From Gambelia wislizenii (Eukaryota > Chordata > Lepidosauria > Squamata > Crotaphytidae): 64,000 nucleotides of DNA. Location: assembly GCA_030847615.1 (NCBI GenBank), contig JAUMIR010000002.1:233697809-233761808 (forward strand). The letters are read 5' to 3'. Of this stretch, positions 44,912-56,440 are shown in pieces. How positions within the stretch are numbered: position 1 is the stretch's first letter; every line of letters begins with the position of its first letter. Position numbers and translations under genes: made by a program. The notes under the pieces were generated by a model. It was not told where the DNA came from. It was given only the letters and a program-made list of their open reading frames with translations, and made no database searches.

Positions 44912-45100
44912 CAGAAGATTACTCTTCTGCATTTCTGATTTAACAAGGGAAAAAAGGGAAACATAGGGAGCTTGTGGTGGTGGTGGGGAGGATAATAACG
45001 CATGTAATTCACTCACAGCCACCATTTTTACTCACAGCCATGCTCCATGTAAACTTCAAACATGGATAGCTTCCCATGCTGGCCATCTTGCGAATGTATC
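44551..45100 (-). mobile_element. Pal-F element, copy 4, containing an (AT)n tract
   Basis: The left part TTTATCTAGATGGTGAAAAA is the inverted right terminus of copy 1; GTGATTGGTTGGATGTGCGC and GTAATTCACTCACAGCCACC match copy 2. An AT repeat occupies 44871-44909. Confidence 0.75.
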
Positions 45101-45469
45101 ATGGAGAGTAATGAGCACTGCTGTGATGGTGAGTTAATGCGCTTTTTTCTGCAATTAATTCTCCCATCTACTGATCCCCTGGTCTCAGATTTGGCCTCAA
45201 AATCTCAGGGAATGGAATGCTGCTGACTGGTCAGCTCTATCCCAGTGACTATGATTGAAAGATATAGACCAAAAGAGTAATTTTTTAAGGTGTGCCAATG
45301 TAGCTCTCTACTTTACCATCTAAGGCATAGTGTTCCTATACCAGAAAAGGTATTGATGGCTCAATTTATATCTCTTTGACCTGAATCATATTGCTAGTCC
45401 TATGTAGAATAGAGTAATTGGATCAGTGGGATTTCCATGTATTGGCTCACCATCTATCATGCCATCCCT

Positions 45470-45560
45470 TTATTTATATCCCACCTTTCTCCCCAAATTG
45501 GGACTCAAGGTGGCTTTAAAAGTAGAGAGAATTACAATTAATTACAATTAAATTACCGAC
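45470..45560 (-). mobile_element. LINE 3' tail fragment
   Basis: TTTATTTATATCCCACCTTT, then GGGACTCAAGGTGGCTTTAA, is an inverted L2-like LINE terminus. Confidence 0.65.
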
Positions 45561-45638
45561 CATTCAGCCGTTGATGCAGTGAGTATGCTCTTGTTGGAAT
45601 TAACCAATAGCATTCAGATAAATAGTGCATTGTGGGAT

Positions 45639-45680
<42 letters not shown>
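45639..45680. repeat. (TA)n microsatellite
   Basis: TA repeat of about 20 units with one C interruption. Confidence 0.97.
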
Positions 45681-45683
<3 letters not shown>

Positions 45684-46082
45684 GGCTGGAAGATCCCAGA
45701 TGGCACAGTCTGTGCCTCTGTCAGGTAGTTCTCTGGCAATCGTTGCTACTCTGTAGATCATCTCTATCAAAAGGTGGTAAGGCTTACCCCCACAAGATGG
45801 TATGAGCAGATGTTTGTGACTTTAGCTAGTTCTCTCCCCCAGCTCCTATTCTCAACTATACTGGTACAGAGTGCCAAGTCTAGTGTCCTTCTATGGGCCC
45901 TGCAGTGATGTTGTTCCCTGCATTCCCAAGATTCTGTGCACAGGCCCAGCTCAAAATATTTTCAGGTGTGTTTTTTTGCTTCACCATGAAGACATTTCTT
46001 CTTTATTTGTACAGACCCAAATCATTTTTTTTTAAAAAAACCCCACACTAATATTTTATTATTGCAAACCACTCAAAGAACA

Positions 46083-46665
46083 ATGCTATGGGATGTCATA
46101 TAAGTGCTTGTGATAATGGGAGATTCCAGTTCCCAGTATTCTGCAAGCTCAGCGATCAGGTAACAAAGAGTTAACCAGAGGTGGGGGGTAAAGTGATACC
46201 TCTAGGGATAGTGTCATCATGAGTCATATCACCTGATACAGATCTGGCCAATGAGGACTAGCTGAGTGGCAATTTGAAAAAAGGTATAAAGGCTATCTCT
46301 GAACCATGAGGCAGAGTGGGACGGAGACAAAAGAAGACCCGAGGTGGGCAAACATTGTCAAGCCGGTCTGGATTCACAGTCAGACTAGCTCCAGCTTTCC
46401 CTCTGAATCCAACTGCATATTGTGTGAGTAGTTCTAAGGGAAATGTGTTTGGCTAGATTGCGTTAGGAGATTGTGGTTATTTTTAACATTGGCTGAATAC
46501 TTCTGCTATTTCTGTAACTTTTAAGATCTGCCTGGAGAACAACAGTTTTCCATGAGAGTTCTTCTTCATGTTATGAGCTTCGCTCGAAATAAATGCTTTT
46601 TTTTTCCTATCTCTCATAAGCTGATGCTGCACATGCCTTAATTCTTGGTCACTATATTTCATCGA
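46083..46665 (+). mobile_element. Possible solo LTR
   Basis: A TATA-like GGTATAAAGGC near 46284 and a polyadenylation-like GAAATAAATGC near 46587, followed by a T-rich stretch, give the order expected of an LTR. A likely start is TGTGATAATGGG at 46109. The end is near 46661. No target duplication was found. Confidence 0.4.
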
Positions 46666-46668
46666 CTA

Positions 46669-46751
46669 ATTTTTAGTCATCAGCGCGCTTGCAGAAAATG
46701 CGGGATGAGTCCTTCCTGAATCTTCATTTGTGAAGAAAAGCCAGAGAGAGA
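46669..46751 (+). mobile_element. LINE 3' terminus fragment (same LINE as 55019)
   Basis: TTTTTAGTCATCAGCGCGCT through GAAGAAAAGCCAGAGAGAGA is nearly identical to the last 80 bases of the LINE ending at 56481. The terminal stem here is CTTCA/TGAAG. Confidence 0.75.
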
Positions 46752-48370
46752 TTGCATTGGCTCCCTCTTGGGGAACAGGGAGGAGTGGGAATAGCTCTGT
46801 GAGTAGGAGGGAATTCCACAGGATCACAGTCTCCCATTGGACTGTGTATAAAGAACTCAGTGGGTGGTGGCAGCTTTTTGACCTCTAGGTGGCACTATAG
46901 AAAGATTCCCAGGCTACAGGAATCTCAAGATTGAATTTAAAAGGGAGCTAGCTCAGGGGATTCCAAGCAGAGAGTTCCCCAGGCTAGCATGACAGTGCTG
47001 TTCATAAATCAATGGAGAATAAATACAGTGTTTCTGTCACCAAGGCAGAGGTGTTAAAATGAATTCTTCCATTATAAACCCTTGACATTCTAAATTTCTG
47101 GAAAATCCAGGCTGTGTCAAACTGTCTGAAATTTGGAGTAGAACAGATCTGTGTCGAGCACCAAATTACTGACAGATCTGTTGAGAAATGGCTTAGATTA
47201 TGTAGGGTTTAACATTTCCCCTTCTTTTGCATTTCCTCCCTGTTTGAGATTCCCATTCCAACTGTACTTTCTGGAAAATGCTAGGAAATTAAAGATGCAA
47301 ATCTATGTGAAGTTATGAAATATGTGCAGGTTACATAGTCTAGGAAAAGAGGGTAGGGTATTTATGCTTTTTGGTTTCTGAGAATGAATTTGGAAGTGTC
47401 ACAACTTGCCTCTCAAACTGAAGGTTGGATGTATTTGTTAAGAACCAAGAGATAAAATCAACTGTGTGCCTTGAGAATGGACACAAAACTCCTTGAATCT
47501 CTCTACAGCTGTTCATGATCAAATCCCTTTTCAGCTCTGTCATACCTCAGCTGATCTTGTACTTGCTGTCTGGTTTTGTCATAGCTTCCCATTGTAAGCA
47601 TACACATCCCTTCAATAATGAGGACTCAGTTTCCCCCCTTGCCCAGTAGGATACATACATTATGCTTTAAGGGGCCCAATTAATCCCAGCTTGGGTGGTA
47701 GCAGTAGGGTGCTTGGCTTGGCCACCTGATCACCTCTCTTTACTCAGCAGCTGCCGCTGCTTCCCTAGATATATTAAAAGTTCAATGGAGCTGAGCTGCT
47801 GAGTTTTCACAAAGAGTAAAGATCCAGGAAAAAAATGAATGTGTGGGGAGGCGGTCAGGGGAGGCCTACAAGGACATCAGAAGGTTGATTAATTAAAAGA
47901 TCTGAAGCCTGGTAAGGACACAGGGGGCACCTCCACTTCTCCCGGCAACAGGAGCCATGCCTTCCTCTGGGCCCTTTATCCGCTTCAGTCTGGAGAATCT
48001 TCTTGAGAACTTTGAAGACAAGTAGCCTCATGCTGACCCTACCCCAGCATTAAAAAGCCACAGAAGCATTTTCCACTAACTTGTGTGTCATGCTGGTGAC
48101 ATGTAGCATTAAACAGAGATTAGAAAAGCTACTTTTAAAAATTATAGCTCCCAGAATTCACCAGATGGGACCTCTGCCATTTGTTTCTGATGTAGTGGTG
48201 AAGGGTGGTGGTGGTAGAGGACCTTTTTTGTGCTGGTTAGATCACAAGTGAGGAAAACTTGGAAGGGGGTGTCATGTTTTGTTTGAAGAGTAGTTGGATC
48301 TGGATGCTATTTTAGGAAAATACTACCAGGTTGTGACAAGTGATGAAAAGACCATCTCTTTCTGTATGTC
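46752..48370. other. Anonymous sequence, nothing recognised
   Basis: 1.6 kb without a recognised repeat or gene. A short Pal-C-like block lies near 48143-48160. Confidence 0.4.
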
Positions 48371-48480
48371 AAGATAGACAGCCTTTGACTCTCCAGATTC
48401 TTTGGACTTCAATACTCAGAAATCCACTCCAAGTGATTAGGAGAGTTGTAGTCCAAAACATCTGGACCACAAAAGGTCCT
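48371..48480. mobile_element. Pal-C short fold-back element
   Basis: CTCCAGATTCTTTGGACTTC at the left and GAGTTGTAGTCCAAAACATC at the right are inverted arms. Confidence 0.6.
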
Positions 48481-49711
48481 CCCTTCTTGCTATTGATATT
48501 TTTGTAGCTTAAAGATGCATAGAAGAGGATACTGATGACCAGCTGGTGTTCCTAGAGACAGAAAAATAAAGAAACAATGTTGATGCATCTTCCTTGTTAA
48601 ACAAAGCCAGCAAGATAAACAAAGCCAATGAGAAATAAAACACAGTCATAAATCATTGCCTATTCAAGGTCAGGACAAATATGAACACTGAAAAATACTG
48701 ATAGTCACCAAGAAGGAGGGTTGAAAGCAACCAAGTTGCCACGGAGTGACTGGGAGATTTATAGGCAGCTGTTTCAAGACACCAGGTGCCTAATCAGGTC
48801 ATCGTCTCCTACTTAATAACCACTGAGAACGACACAATCATTGCTCCATGAAGGATTGTAATGGGACATCTGTAGCCTCCTGCTGGGGCTCAGAAAGACC
48901 ATCATTATCAGGAGCTGCAGATCCTTGGCCACCTGCCTCCGCCTCTCTATCTGAATCCTCCGACTCCAGAGTGTGAGTTATGACAAGCAGTCAGAGAGCA
49001 AAAAGAAGGTGCTCTTGCTTTGGAGAAACCTCCCTGAAAAGATTTGTTGATTGGGAGGGGCTCTGTTTGCTGGATCATGGTCTAGTGAAGTTCACTGAGC
49101 TGTAGTGCTGTGGTCTTCTCTGTTGTGTTGCACCCACCATGTGGAATGGTCTTGCCACTGAGATCAGGCAATTTAAACCACTTTTGTGTTGCTTAAAATG
49201 AAAAGCAGTATAAATACTTCCTTATGAAAAGATTAAATGAATGGATGTGACTGCCTGCTCAACTTTGGTAGGATGCAGAAGCTCCTGACTGGGTATTCCT
49301 ACATGATGTCTTATTTGACAAGCCAAACAAAGAAGAGTGGATAATGATAAGCAAAAAAGTAATACGAGTTCTCCCAAAGCAAAAGTTTTCCTCAGAGCAA
49401 CAAACTCTTGCCAAATCTCCATGTTTGACCCCAGCCCAGACATCTCTCCCCAAGAAAATCTGTTCCAGCTGAAGTTTGCTACTAATGAGTAATCACACTT
49501 TAACTGAACGTGCACTCTTAACCCCACCATAAGAGTGTAAGACATCTCTGGCATGTGCTAATGGATGGAAATGCCAGTCCATTGTGGACGGATTTGCTCC
49601 AGGCCTTCACATCTACTAGTTCACTGCTTGATAAAGCAACATTTGACCCCAGGCATGCTGTGTTCTAGTTAAAGGAGGGATAAATTGATTTGCATACAGA
49701 GTATGTGTGGG
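48481..49711. other. Anonymous sequence; possible LTR at its left part
   Basis: The minus strand from 48983 begins TGTCATAACTCACACTCTGG, which could be an LTR start, but I found no other end. A frame of 110 codons at 49222-49554 is unrecognised. Confidence 0.3.
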
Positions 49712-49931
49712 GATGTGGCTTCTAGTTGCCTGTTGACTTATGGTGACCCCGTGAATTTCACTGCAAATTCTTAGGCAAGGAATACTCAGAGATGGTTTTG
49801 CCAGTTCCTTCCTCTGAAATATAGCCTACAGCACCTGGTATTCCTTGGCAGTCTTCCACCCAAGTACTCAATGGGTCTGACCCTGCTTAGCTTCCAAGAT
49901 CAGATGGGATCTGGAGCCTTTAGGGTATTAG
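49712..49931 (-). mobile_element. 5S-Sauria-type SINE, near full length
   Basis: On the minus strand the head reads GATCTTGGAAGCTAAGCAGG, then GGTCAGACC, TACTTGGGTGGAAGACTGCC, AAGGAATACCAGGTGCTGTA. This matches the 3' two thirds of 5S rRNA including the A box and C box. The tail contains CTCTGAGTATTCCTTGCCTA and CACGGGGTCACCATAAGTC, the RTE/BovB-like terminus. Confidence 0.85.
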
Positions 49932-50047
49932 CATATGAGGAATTGGATGGATAAGATAAGGGGAAGGGGAGTGGGAAGGGATCAGCAGTCAGGTTTCTAT
50001 CCAAAATATTCCCAGGCCACACTTTTCCTCAGGATTTACACAAAAAC

Positions 50048-50128
50048 TTGGAAAATACATCTTTAGATAGCATCTCCCAGAATGCCACTGCCAGTATGGC
50101 CACTGTAAGGATTCTGGGAGTTGTGGAC
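50048..50128. mobile_element. Pal-C-like short palindrome
   Basis: CATCTCCCAGAATGCCACTG at the left and AAGGATTCTGGGAGTTGTGG at the right are inverted arms. Confidence 0.5.
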
Positions 50129-50310
50129 ATCCTCCTCCTCCTTCTAGGGAGCTGCTTTAGAGAGGAAAGGAGGGCCACCCTGCAAGCTGGTCACTGTGAA
50201 GAAGAATCTGGACTCAATTTAGGCAGTTAGACAATATACGATAGAAAACATTAATACCCATGTAACAGGCTAGTGCTGTACCAAATTATCTCCCTTGAGA
50301 GGATACAGAC

Positions 50311-50487
50311 AGGGGTGGCTCAGGTCTCCAATGTCAGTGGTGTGGTGAATCTGCTCTGGAATTTAGTCCAGACTTTAAAGAAGGCATCCAAAGTATCCAA
50401 AAATAGGTTCAGCACTTTGGACAGTTCTTTAAAATTCAAACGAAAACACTAAATGGAACCCCACAGATGTGGGACCCATGTGCTGCC
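50311..50487. mobile_element. Pal-B hairpin element, copy 7
   Basis: GTGGTGAATCTGCTCTGGAA at the left, AGCACTTTGGACAGTTC in the loop, and AAAATTCAAACGAAAACAC and GTGGGACCCATG at the right. Confidence 0.7.
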
Positions 50488-50490
50488 ACT

Positions 50491-50630
50491 CTAAGGGTCC
50501 TTAGAGGTTGTGTAGTCCAACCCCCAGCCCAAGGCCAGGTATAGCAATGACACAGTCTTTGCCAGGTGGCTGTTCAGCCTTTGCTTAAATTCCTTCAATG
50601 GAAGAGAATCCACCACCTTCCCTGGAGCCA
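50491..50630 (-). mobile_element. CR1 3' fragment
   Basis: TGTGTAGTCCAACCCCCAGC, then GGCTGTTCAGCCTTTGCTTA and AATCCACCACCTTCCCTGG, is the complement of a CR1 3' segment. Confidence 0.75.
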
Positions 50631-51767
50631 GTCAGGGAAAAGCAGTGAGTGGTTACTGATTTAAGTTATTATTGCTGTAGAGGGAAAGGGACTTGGGGGA
50701 ATTTTTTTTCCACAAAGGCCAAAATAACCCCAAATAACCCAACTTACAGGGGCCACCCAGGAGGTGTTGCTGCCCATAGTGAAAGGAAAGGGGTTCGTTC
50801 CCCCTCTATTCCATGTACAGAAGCTGACTAGATGGGCAGATTAGTTTCACTTCCATCCCAGAGCAGAAGGCCAAATGATGGCACACACAGAACTCTGACC
50901 TCCAAGAGAAGAAAGTGGCTGTGGGATTCCTGGGGAACAGCCATGGGGCTGCTGCCTTCTAGCAATGGTTGCTCCGCTTTGCCTAATGGTAGGGCTTGCA
51001 TTTCTTGAGTACAAGTATACACCTCAACTAGATTTGGGGCTGGGAATGGAGAGAGCATTTTCTGCTCTGACTCAGCAAATGTCCTGGGCCAACGCAGTTT
51101 GACCCTTGCTGAATTGAACTCCTGCTTCTAAAATATATTCTTCTGCCTTCGTGGGTATATGAATAGACACTCCTGACTAGGCATCTTTTGGGTGGAAGAT
51201 CTCTAAGTGATGAGGGAGAAACAGCAAGATCAAAGTTGTCCAGGTCAAAGTGAGACGCTGTCAGAAGAATCTGCTTGGAAGGTAAGTTTGGTTCCATTTC
51301 CTGCATTTCTCTGATTCAGGGCTAGACAGACCTTTGCCAGTAAGGTCTTGACCCATTCCTTTAAGAAGTCACATGGTTTGGTACCCATTCTACCAGCCCA
51401 CTTTTGTTTCACTGCAAAATACAGAACGCAGTCTCACTGCTCAAGGTATGTGGATGTCAAAATCTCCTGGACTTTAATCAGGAAAACATGGGTTCAAATC
51501 CCTATCAAGCTGTGCTGTTTACTGCATCCTCTTTCTTGATCCACCCAGCCTCTCTCTCACCTTCTTCTCTTTGGAGAGCTCCATTGGAGAGCTCCATCAG
51601 TGCCATGCTGTACTCCCTGAAGAAGGTGAGGGATGAAACTTTTTTTTCTAATTGCTTCTAGTCCTACAATTTTGACCACACTGTGGTGTTACCAGCACAG
51701 GGGGAAATGCTAATTTTTTTGGGGGGGGGGAGGGATATCTGCATCAGAGGTAACATCTTTATATGAT

Positions 51768-51768
<1 letters not shown>
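50631..51768. other. Anonymous sequence, nothing recognised
   Basis: Short open frames only. A G-run follows a T-run at 51714-51731. Confidence 0.4.
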
Positions 51769-51808
<40 letters not shown>

Positions 51809-52020
51809 TTTGCCTACCTTCTAGGATGTTACAGATGGTAAATCACATAAAGTGCTTCTTGAATTACGAAATGAATAAAGGGTAAATCACATACAGTAGA
51901 TCACATCATGTACAATGTTTTATGCGTAACCAGTTCTGAAATTGGAAGGGATGTTCTCTTCAGGAAACAAGTCCTGAAAGACCCCTTCTCCTCTTAAAAC
52001 AAAAAAAAAAAAAAAAAAAA
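51769..52020. repeat. (CA)n microsatellite and downstream poly-A run
   Basis: (CA)n spans 51769-51806; an uninterrupted A run spans about 51999-52020. Confidence 0.95.
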
Positions 52021-52409
52021 GTCTAGTTCCCGCCTATCTTCATTCATCATTGCTGTTCTCTCAAAGCATTTTGCTCAGCTGGAGCTGAGCGCTCATCTTC
52101 CTCAGCTTCTATTAGCGCCAATCTCAACCCATTTCGAGCTGCCGCTTTGCCACCACAGGCACACATCACCTCCCACACAGTGCTGTCTCTCCTTGCTCTC
52201 TGACAAAGGAGAAGACAATAGGGCCTTGTGATGCTGAAGGATTAGTAATCCATCTTCAGCAAAGGGGGATATCCAGGAAAGGGAAAGGGCTTCACCAGAT
52301 GAATAGTTTATGAACTGGATTGCCAAATGACTGTCTTAGAGAGAGAGACCAAGACAGAAAGAGTGAGTGAGAGACAAAATTGAAAGTGTTTGTCCCTTTC
52401 TTTTAGAAT

Positions 52410-52978
52410 GCCATGGCAATTTCTGGGCACAATTCAAAGTGCTGGTTATGACCTGTAAAGTCTTAGGCAGCTTCAGTCCAGACTATCTGAGAGGCCATAT
52501 CTCCCCATTTGAGCCTGCCTGTATTTTAATGTCCTCGGCAGAGAGCTTTCTTATGGTCCCACCACCATCACAAGCATGTTTGGTGAGTACACATGGCAGG
52601 GTCTTCTTGGTTGCTGCTCCACACCGGGCAACTATCTTCCAAGGGAGGCTAGGCTGGCCACCTCTCTGATCAATTTTCATTGGCAAGCAAAAACCTTTTT
52701 ATTTAGGCAAGCTTTTGGTTATTAACTGGCTGTTGGGCAAGGGTCATTTAATGAGCGAGGGGCATGGTACTTTATTCTTTTTTATGTCTTAAATGCTTTT
52801 TCAACTATTTAAAATTAGTGCTGTTTTTAATAGGACTACTTTAATTGTATTCACCTGTTTTCATTATAGCAATTTTTTAAAAGAAGCCATATTGTGTTTT
52901 GATGTATGTTGTGAGCCTCCCGGGGTTCCATACTGGGAGGAAGTCAGGATATGACTAAAATGAAATGAAATAAATAGC
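52410..52978 (+). pseudogene. L2-clade LINE 3' end
   Basis: Translation near 52425-52500 gives FWAQFKVLVMTCKVLGSFSP and DYLRGHISPFEP, then FLMVPPPSQACL and GRVFLVAAPHRATIF. These match the L2 C-terminus seen at 13301-13740 and 17470-17740. The 3' UTR ends ATGAAATGAAATAAATAGC. It has frameshifts and is 5'-truncated. Confidence 0.8.
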
Positions 52979-53011
52979 ATCAATATATTTTGAAACATGA
53001 TGGTTCTAGGG

Positions 53012-53373
53012 CATGTCCTCCAAGTGTCCTGTTTGGCAGGGACAGTCCTAATCATTTCTCTATCATCCCACTTTTTCTGCTTTTAAAATGTCCCAGTTTC
53101 TCTCTCCTCTGCTCACTTTCTCCCTTCGTCCTCAGCTTACCTCAATTGCTGCAAAGTGAGTTCAAAGTGAAAATGTGACTTGAACTAAACTCAGTGAAGA
53201 GGGGGAAGAGGCAGAAGTTTGCCCATCCCTGTAGGCTCAGGCAAAAGCAAACTGCTGCAGCCTCTCTTAGCTTATGTTCTTCCCCATTGATAACTTTTGC
53301 CATCTTGACCACATTCTGATGCTGCTTGGCCACATATGTCCTGGTGTTTATCTGCGAAATGTTGGAGGATATG
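53012..53373 (+). mobile_element. Pal-E element, copy 3
   Basis: Ends CATGTCCTCCAAGTGTCC and GTTGGAGGATATG. Internal blocks match copies 1 and 2 throughout (GGCAGGGACAGTCCTAATCA, TTAAAATGTCCCAGTTTC). Confidence 0.8.
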
Positions 53374-53489
53374 CTAAGGCATCTCTTATTAGGGTTTCAG
53401 AACCAACTGCCCTGTGAGTAGAAGAATCCCCCAGCTGTCATCATAACAACCTCTTCTGTAGATATCTGGCTGCTGTGTTTCTCAACCTG

Positions 53490-53850
53490 GCACCATCCAG
53501 AGATTTCAGACTAGAACTCTCATTATCCCTGTTCTTTGCACATGCTAGTGGAGGATGGTGAGCATTATCATGCAACTGACCTAGAGGAAGCCAGATTGGG
53601 GAAGTAACCTGTTTAAGGAAATCATAGATTAATTGTATGGTTAATTAAATTAAATTGATATATTCTCAAATACAAAAAAACCCCAAAAAACAATAATTGT
53701 ATACACAAAAGAAACCAAAGAGAGAGGAAGGGTGTGTTTTTTTAGGCTGCAATGGTAGAGTTTCTGTTTGTGGACTCCAAGTCTCATCATTCTTGAGTGG
53801 GTCTGATGGAAGTTGGAGTCCAAGATGAGCTGGAGGTTGCCCAAAACTTC
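53490..53850. mobile_element. Two Pal-C-like fold-back fragments
   Basis: The first lies at about 53495-53575 (ATCCAGAGATTTCAGACTAG, then ACTCTCATTATCCCT). The second lies at about 53768-53840, where GGACTCCAAGTCTCATCATT pairs inversely with GATGGAAGTTGGAGTCCAAG. Confidence 0.5.
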
Positions 53851-54317
53851 TTTAGACAATGCCTAAATATCTTTAAGCAGATGCTGTCTTGCAAGAAGAA
53901 GGTTTCCTCTTCACTCTCAAACAAGAGGAATGCATCCTTTAAGGATAGCATGTAATGTCAGTAGCTTTTATAAGCACTTGTATTAAGAACAATGATTTGC
54001 ATTCTGCATTGCAGTTACAGATTCATAACCTAGAGTTACATATCCGTAACTGTTCTATGCTCACCTATGATATATACTCATGATTGTGGAACTATTGCCA
54101 TGATTGTAAATATCCCCAGGAACCCACTTGAGGGAGCTGCTCCATGCAATGGAAGTCTACAGTGCAGGTGAGTGGGATAATTCAGGATGAGGCAATAGCC
54201 CCCTCCTGCCTCCAAGCAGGTTCAGCAGAAGCTTCCTTAGGTCATTTATAACTACATAGTTACAAATGCAATGTAGTTACAAATGTCATGTTTGATTATT
54301 TGGAGAAGCATCACTTA

Positions 54318-54700
54318 AACCAGATTCTGGAAGTAGACAAAGTCTACGAAAGCTTATGCTACAATTTTCTTTCTCTCAGTTAATCTCAAAGGTGCTACAA
54401 GATGTCCTTGCTTACTGATGTTCCAGACTAACATGGCTATGTCTTTGAATTCTACTCCTATGGAAAGCACCAGATTAAGTCAGATGGAGTGGAAATCCAT
54501 CAACCTCTTCAAGACACTTGCCCAGGTACAGAGGGACATAATCTTTCTCAACAAGTACAAATAGAAGGATGTCATCTTCAGCATCTGAGGAAGTAGACTA
54601 AGTCTACTGAAGCATATGCTACAATTTTCTCTCTCTTAATAGTCTCAAAGGTGCTACAAGATCCCCTTGCTTACTCACTTGGGGTGGCAGACTGGCATTT
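54318..54700 (+). repeat. Two copies of an interspersed repeat with hammerhead-like cores
   Basis: Copy 1 (about 54318-54450) and copy 2 (about 54580-54690) share AAGTAGAC..AGTCTAC, GCTACAATTTTCT, TCAAAGGTGCTACAAGAT and CCTTGCTTACT. Each has a perfect short stem, GTAGAC/GTCTAC in copy 1 and AGTAGAC/GTCTACT in copy 2. It is preceded by CTGGA or CTGAGGA and followed by GAAA or GAAG. The class is uncertain; this repeat is widespread in reptiles as far as I know, and I do not assign it. Confidence 0.6.
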
Positions 54701-55018
54701 AAAGTGGGTTTCAGAGGCATTTATAATTATGGCAATGGTACCAGAAGTGTACATTTGAATATGAACTGTTAGGTGGTTGTAAGTCTAACTTATGATGTTG
54801 TAATTGACTAGCAGAATGCTAGCCTATGGTTCCCCCCCTCCCGTATAATAATTCCTCTGCAACACTTTGGAACATTCAAATTCCAGGTAAAATATGTGCA
54901 AAATTCTCACTGCTCTATTTCTTTCTGGCAAACCCATTTTTTAAACCTGAAATGAATAAATTTGAATACTCTTTCCATCCCTAGTGTATCACATATAGTG
55001 CATTTATATATGAATGAT

Positions 55019-55620
55019 CGTCCTGTGGTTCAGGCTGGTAAAGAACTTCCATTTTCTTCAGGTTGACTTCCAGCCCAAACAGCTCTGCAGCTGTTGTGAA
55101 GCAGGATGTTAGGCGCTGCAGAGCTGCTTCTGTGTGGGCAACAAGGGCAGCATCATCAGCAAAGAGCAGCTCATGGACTAGATAGTTTAGAGTCTTAGTG
55201 CGAGCCTGCAGATGGCTTAAGTTAAACAAGCTACTATCAGTACGGTAACGTATAGAGATGCCATCTTCTTCAAGCTCTGCCGTAGCCCTTTGGAGCATTA
55301 TGCTGAAGAAGGTTGTAAATAAAGTTGGAACAAGAACACACCTTGCTTCACTCCATTATTTATTAGAAAGGGCTCTAAAAGAGCATCACCGTATCTGAAC
55401 TTGACTGCGCTGGCCCTCGTGTAGCAAGATAATCATTTTAAGGAATTTGGGGGGACATCCTAGTCTTTCCAGGATCTGCCACAGACCTTTTCTACTCACA
55501 ATGTCGAAAGCTTTGGTGAGGTCGACAAATGTTACATAGAGACCTTGTTTTGCTCTCTACATTTCTCTTGCAGTTGTCTAAGCGCAAATACCATATCTGT
55601 AGTACTCCTATCTGCTCTGA
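55019..55620 (-). pseudogene. Inverted 5' part: reverse transcriptase core
   Basis: On the minus strand, in more than one frame: QRGFRADRSTTDMVFALRQL, TFVDLTKAFDIV (catalytic block A), a GVKQG block, and HELLFADDAALVAHTEAAL with FADD at 55152-55163 (block C). The longest intact frame runs from 55298 to 54981. Several frameshifts separate the motifs, so it is non-functional. It is the polymerase core of the same LINE protein whose C-terminus lies downstream on the plus strand. Confidence 0.85.
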
Positions 55621-56440
55621 AGCCACGTTGGCACAGGATGAACACCATCATCCCCACATGGCCGTCGGCAAATCTGTGCTTAAGTCCGTTCAGCAGTTCA
55701 CCTACCTGGGAAGCATCATCTCCTCAGATGCCAAGATTGACAAAGAGATCGATCACAGATTAGCAAAGGCATATAGTGCATTTGGAAGACTTCACAAAAG
55801 AGTCTGGAGCAATAAACACCTGAGGCAAAGCACAAAAATCAGTGTGTATAGAGCCATTGTACTGTCTATTCTCCTTTAGGGGTCTGAAACATGGGTCACC
55901 TATCGCCAACACTTACGACTCCTCGAATGCTTTCATCAGCGCTGTATATGCACAATCCTAAATATACACTGGACTAACTATGTGACGAATGTTGCTGTCC
56001 TTGAGCAAGCAGGGATCACCACATTGAGGCCATGATATTGAGAACACAGCTGCGCTGGGCAGGGCACGTTTCTAGGATGGAGAACCATCGCCTCCCAAAA
56101 ATAGTACTCTATGGTGAACTCGCCACGGGTCAGAGTAAGAGGGGCACTCCAAAAAAGCGATACAAGGACTCCCTGAAACAACATCTCAGGCTCGTGATCA
56201 CTGACAATGGTCCGCCCTGGCCTCACATCGGGAGGCGTGGAGAAGCACTATCCACAATGCTACAGCCTTATTTGAGAACTCACACCAAACAAGTCTTGAA
56301 AAGAAATGACAACACAGAAAGAATCACAACCTGGAAGCATCACCCAAGGAAACCTTCTGCTGTGCTTTCTGCAACTGGACTTGTTTATCTCGGATTGGCC
56401 TTTTTAGTCATCAGCGTGCTTGCAGAAAGTGCGGGATGAG
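55620..56440 (+). pseudogene. Sense 3' part: LINE protein C-terminal region
   Basis: Frame 55529-55879 gives VQQFTYLGSIISSDAKIDKE, IDHRLAKAYSAFGRLHKRVW and RQSTKISVYRAIVLSILL, then a stop. Frame shifts then lead to GSETWVTYRQHLRLLECFHQ, NIHWTNYVTNVAVLEQAGIT, MILRTQLRWAGHVSRMENHR, LPKIVLYGELATGQSKRG and KKRYKDSLKQHL. This is the typical region downstream of RT in RTE-like LINE proteins. The distal zinc-finger region seems lost. Stops and frameshifts make it a pseudogene. Confidence 0.85.

Noticed and set aside
46109..46665. Host promoter and first exon at the TATA-like GGTATAAAGGC
   Set aside because: The following polyadenylation-like signal about 300 bases downstream and the absence of a reading frame fit an LTR better than a gene.
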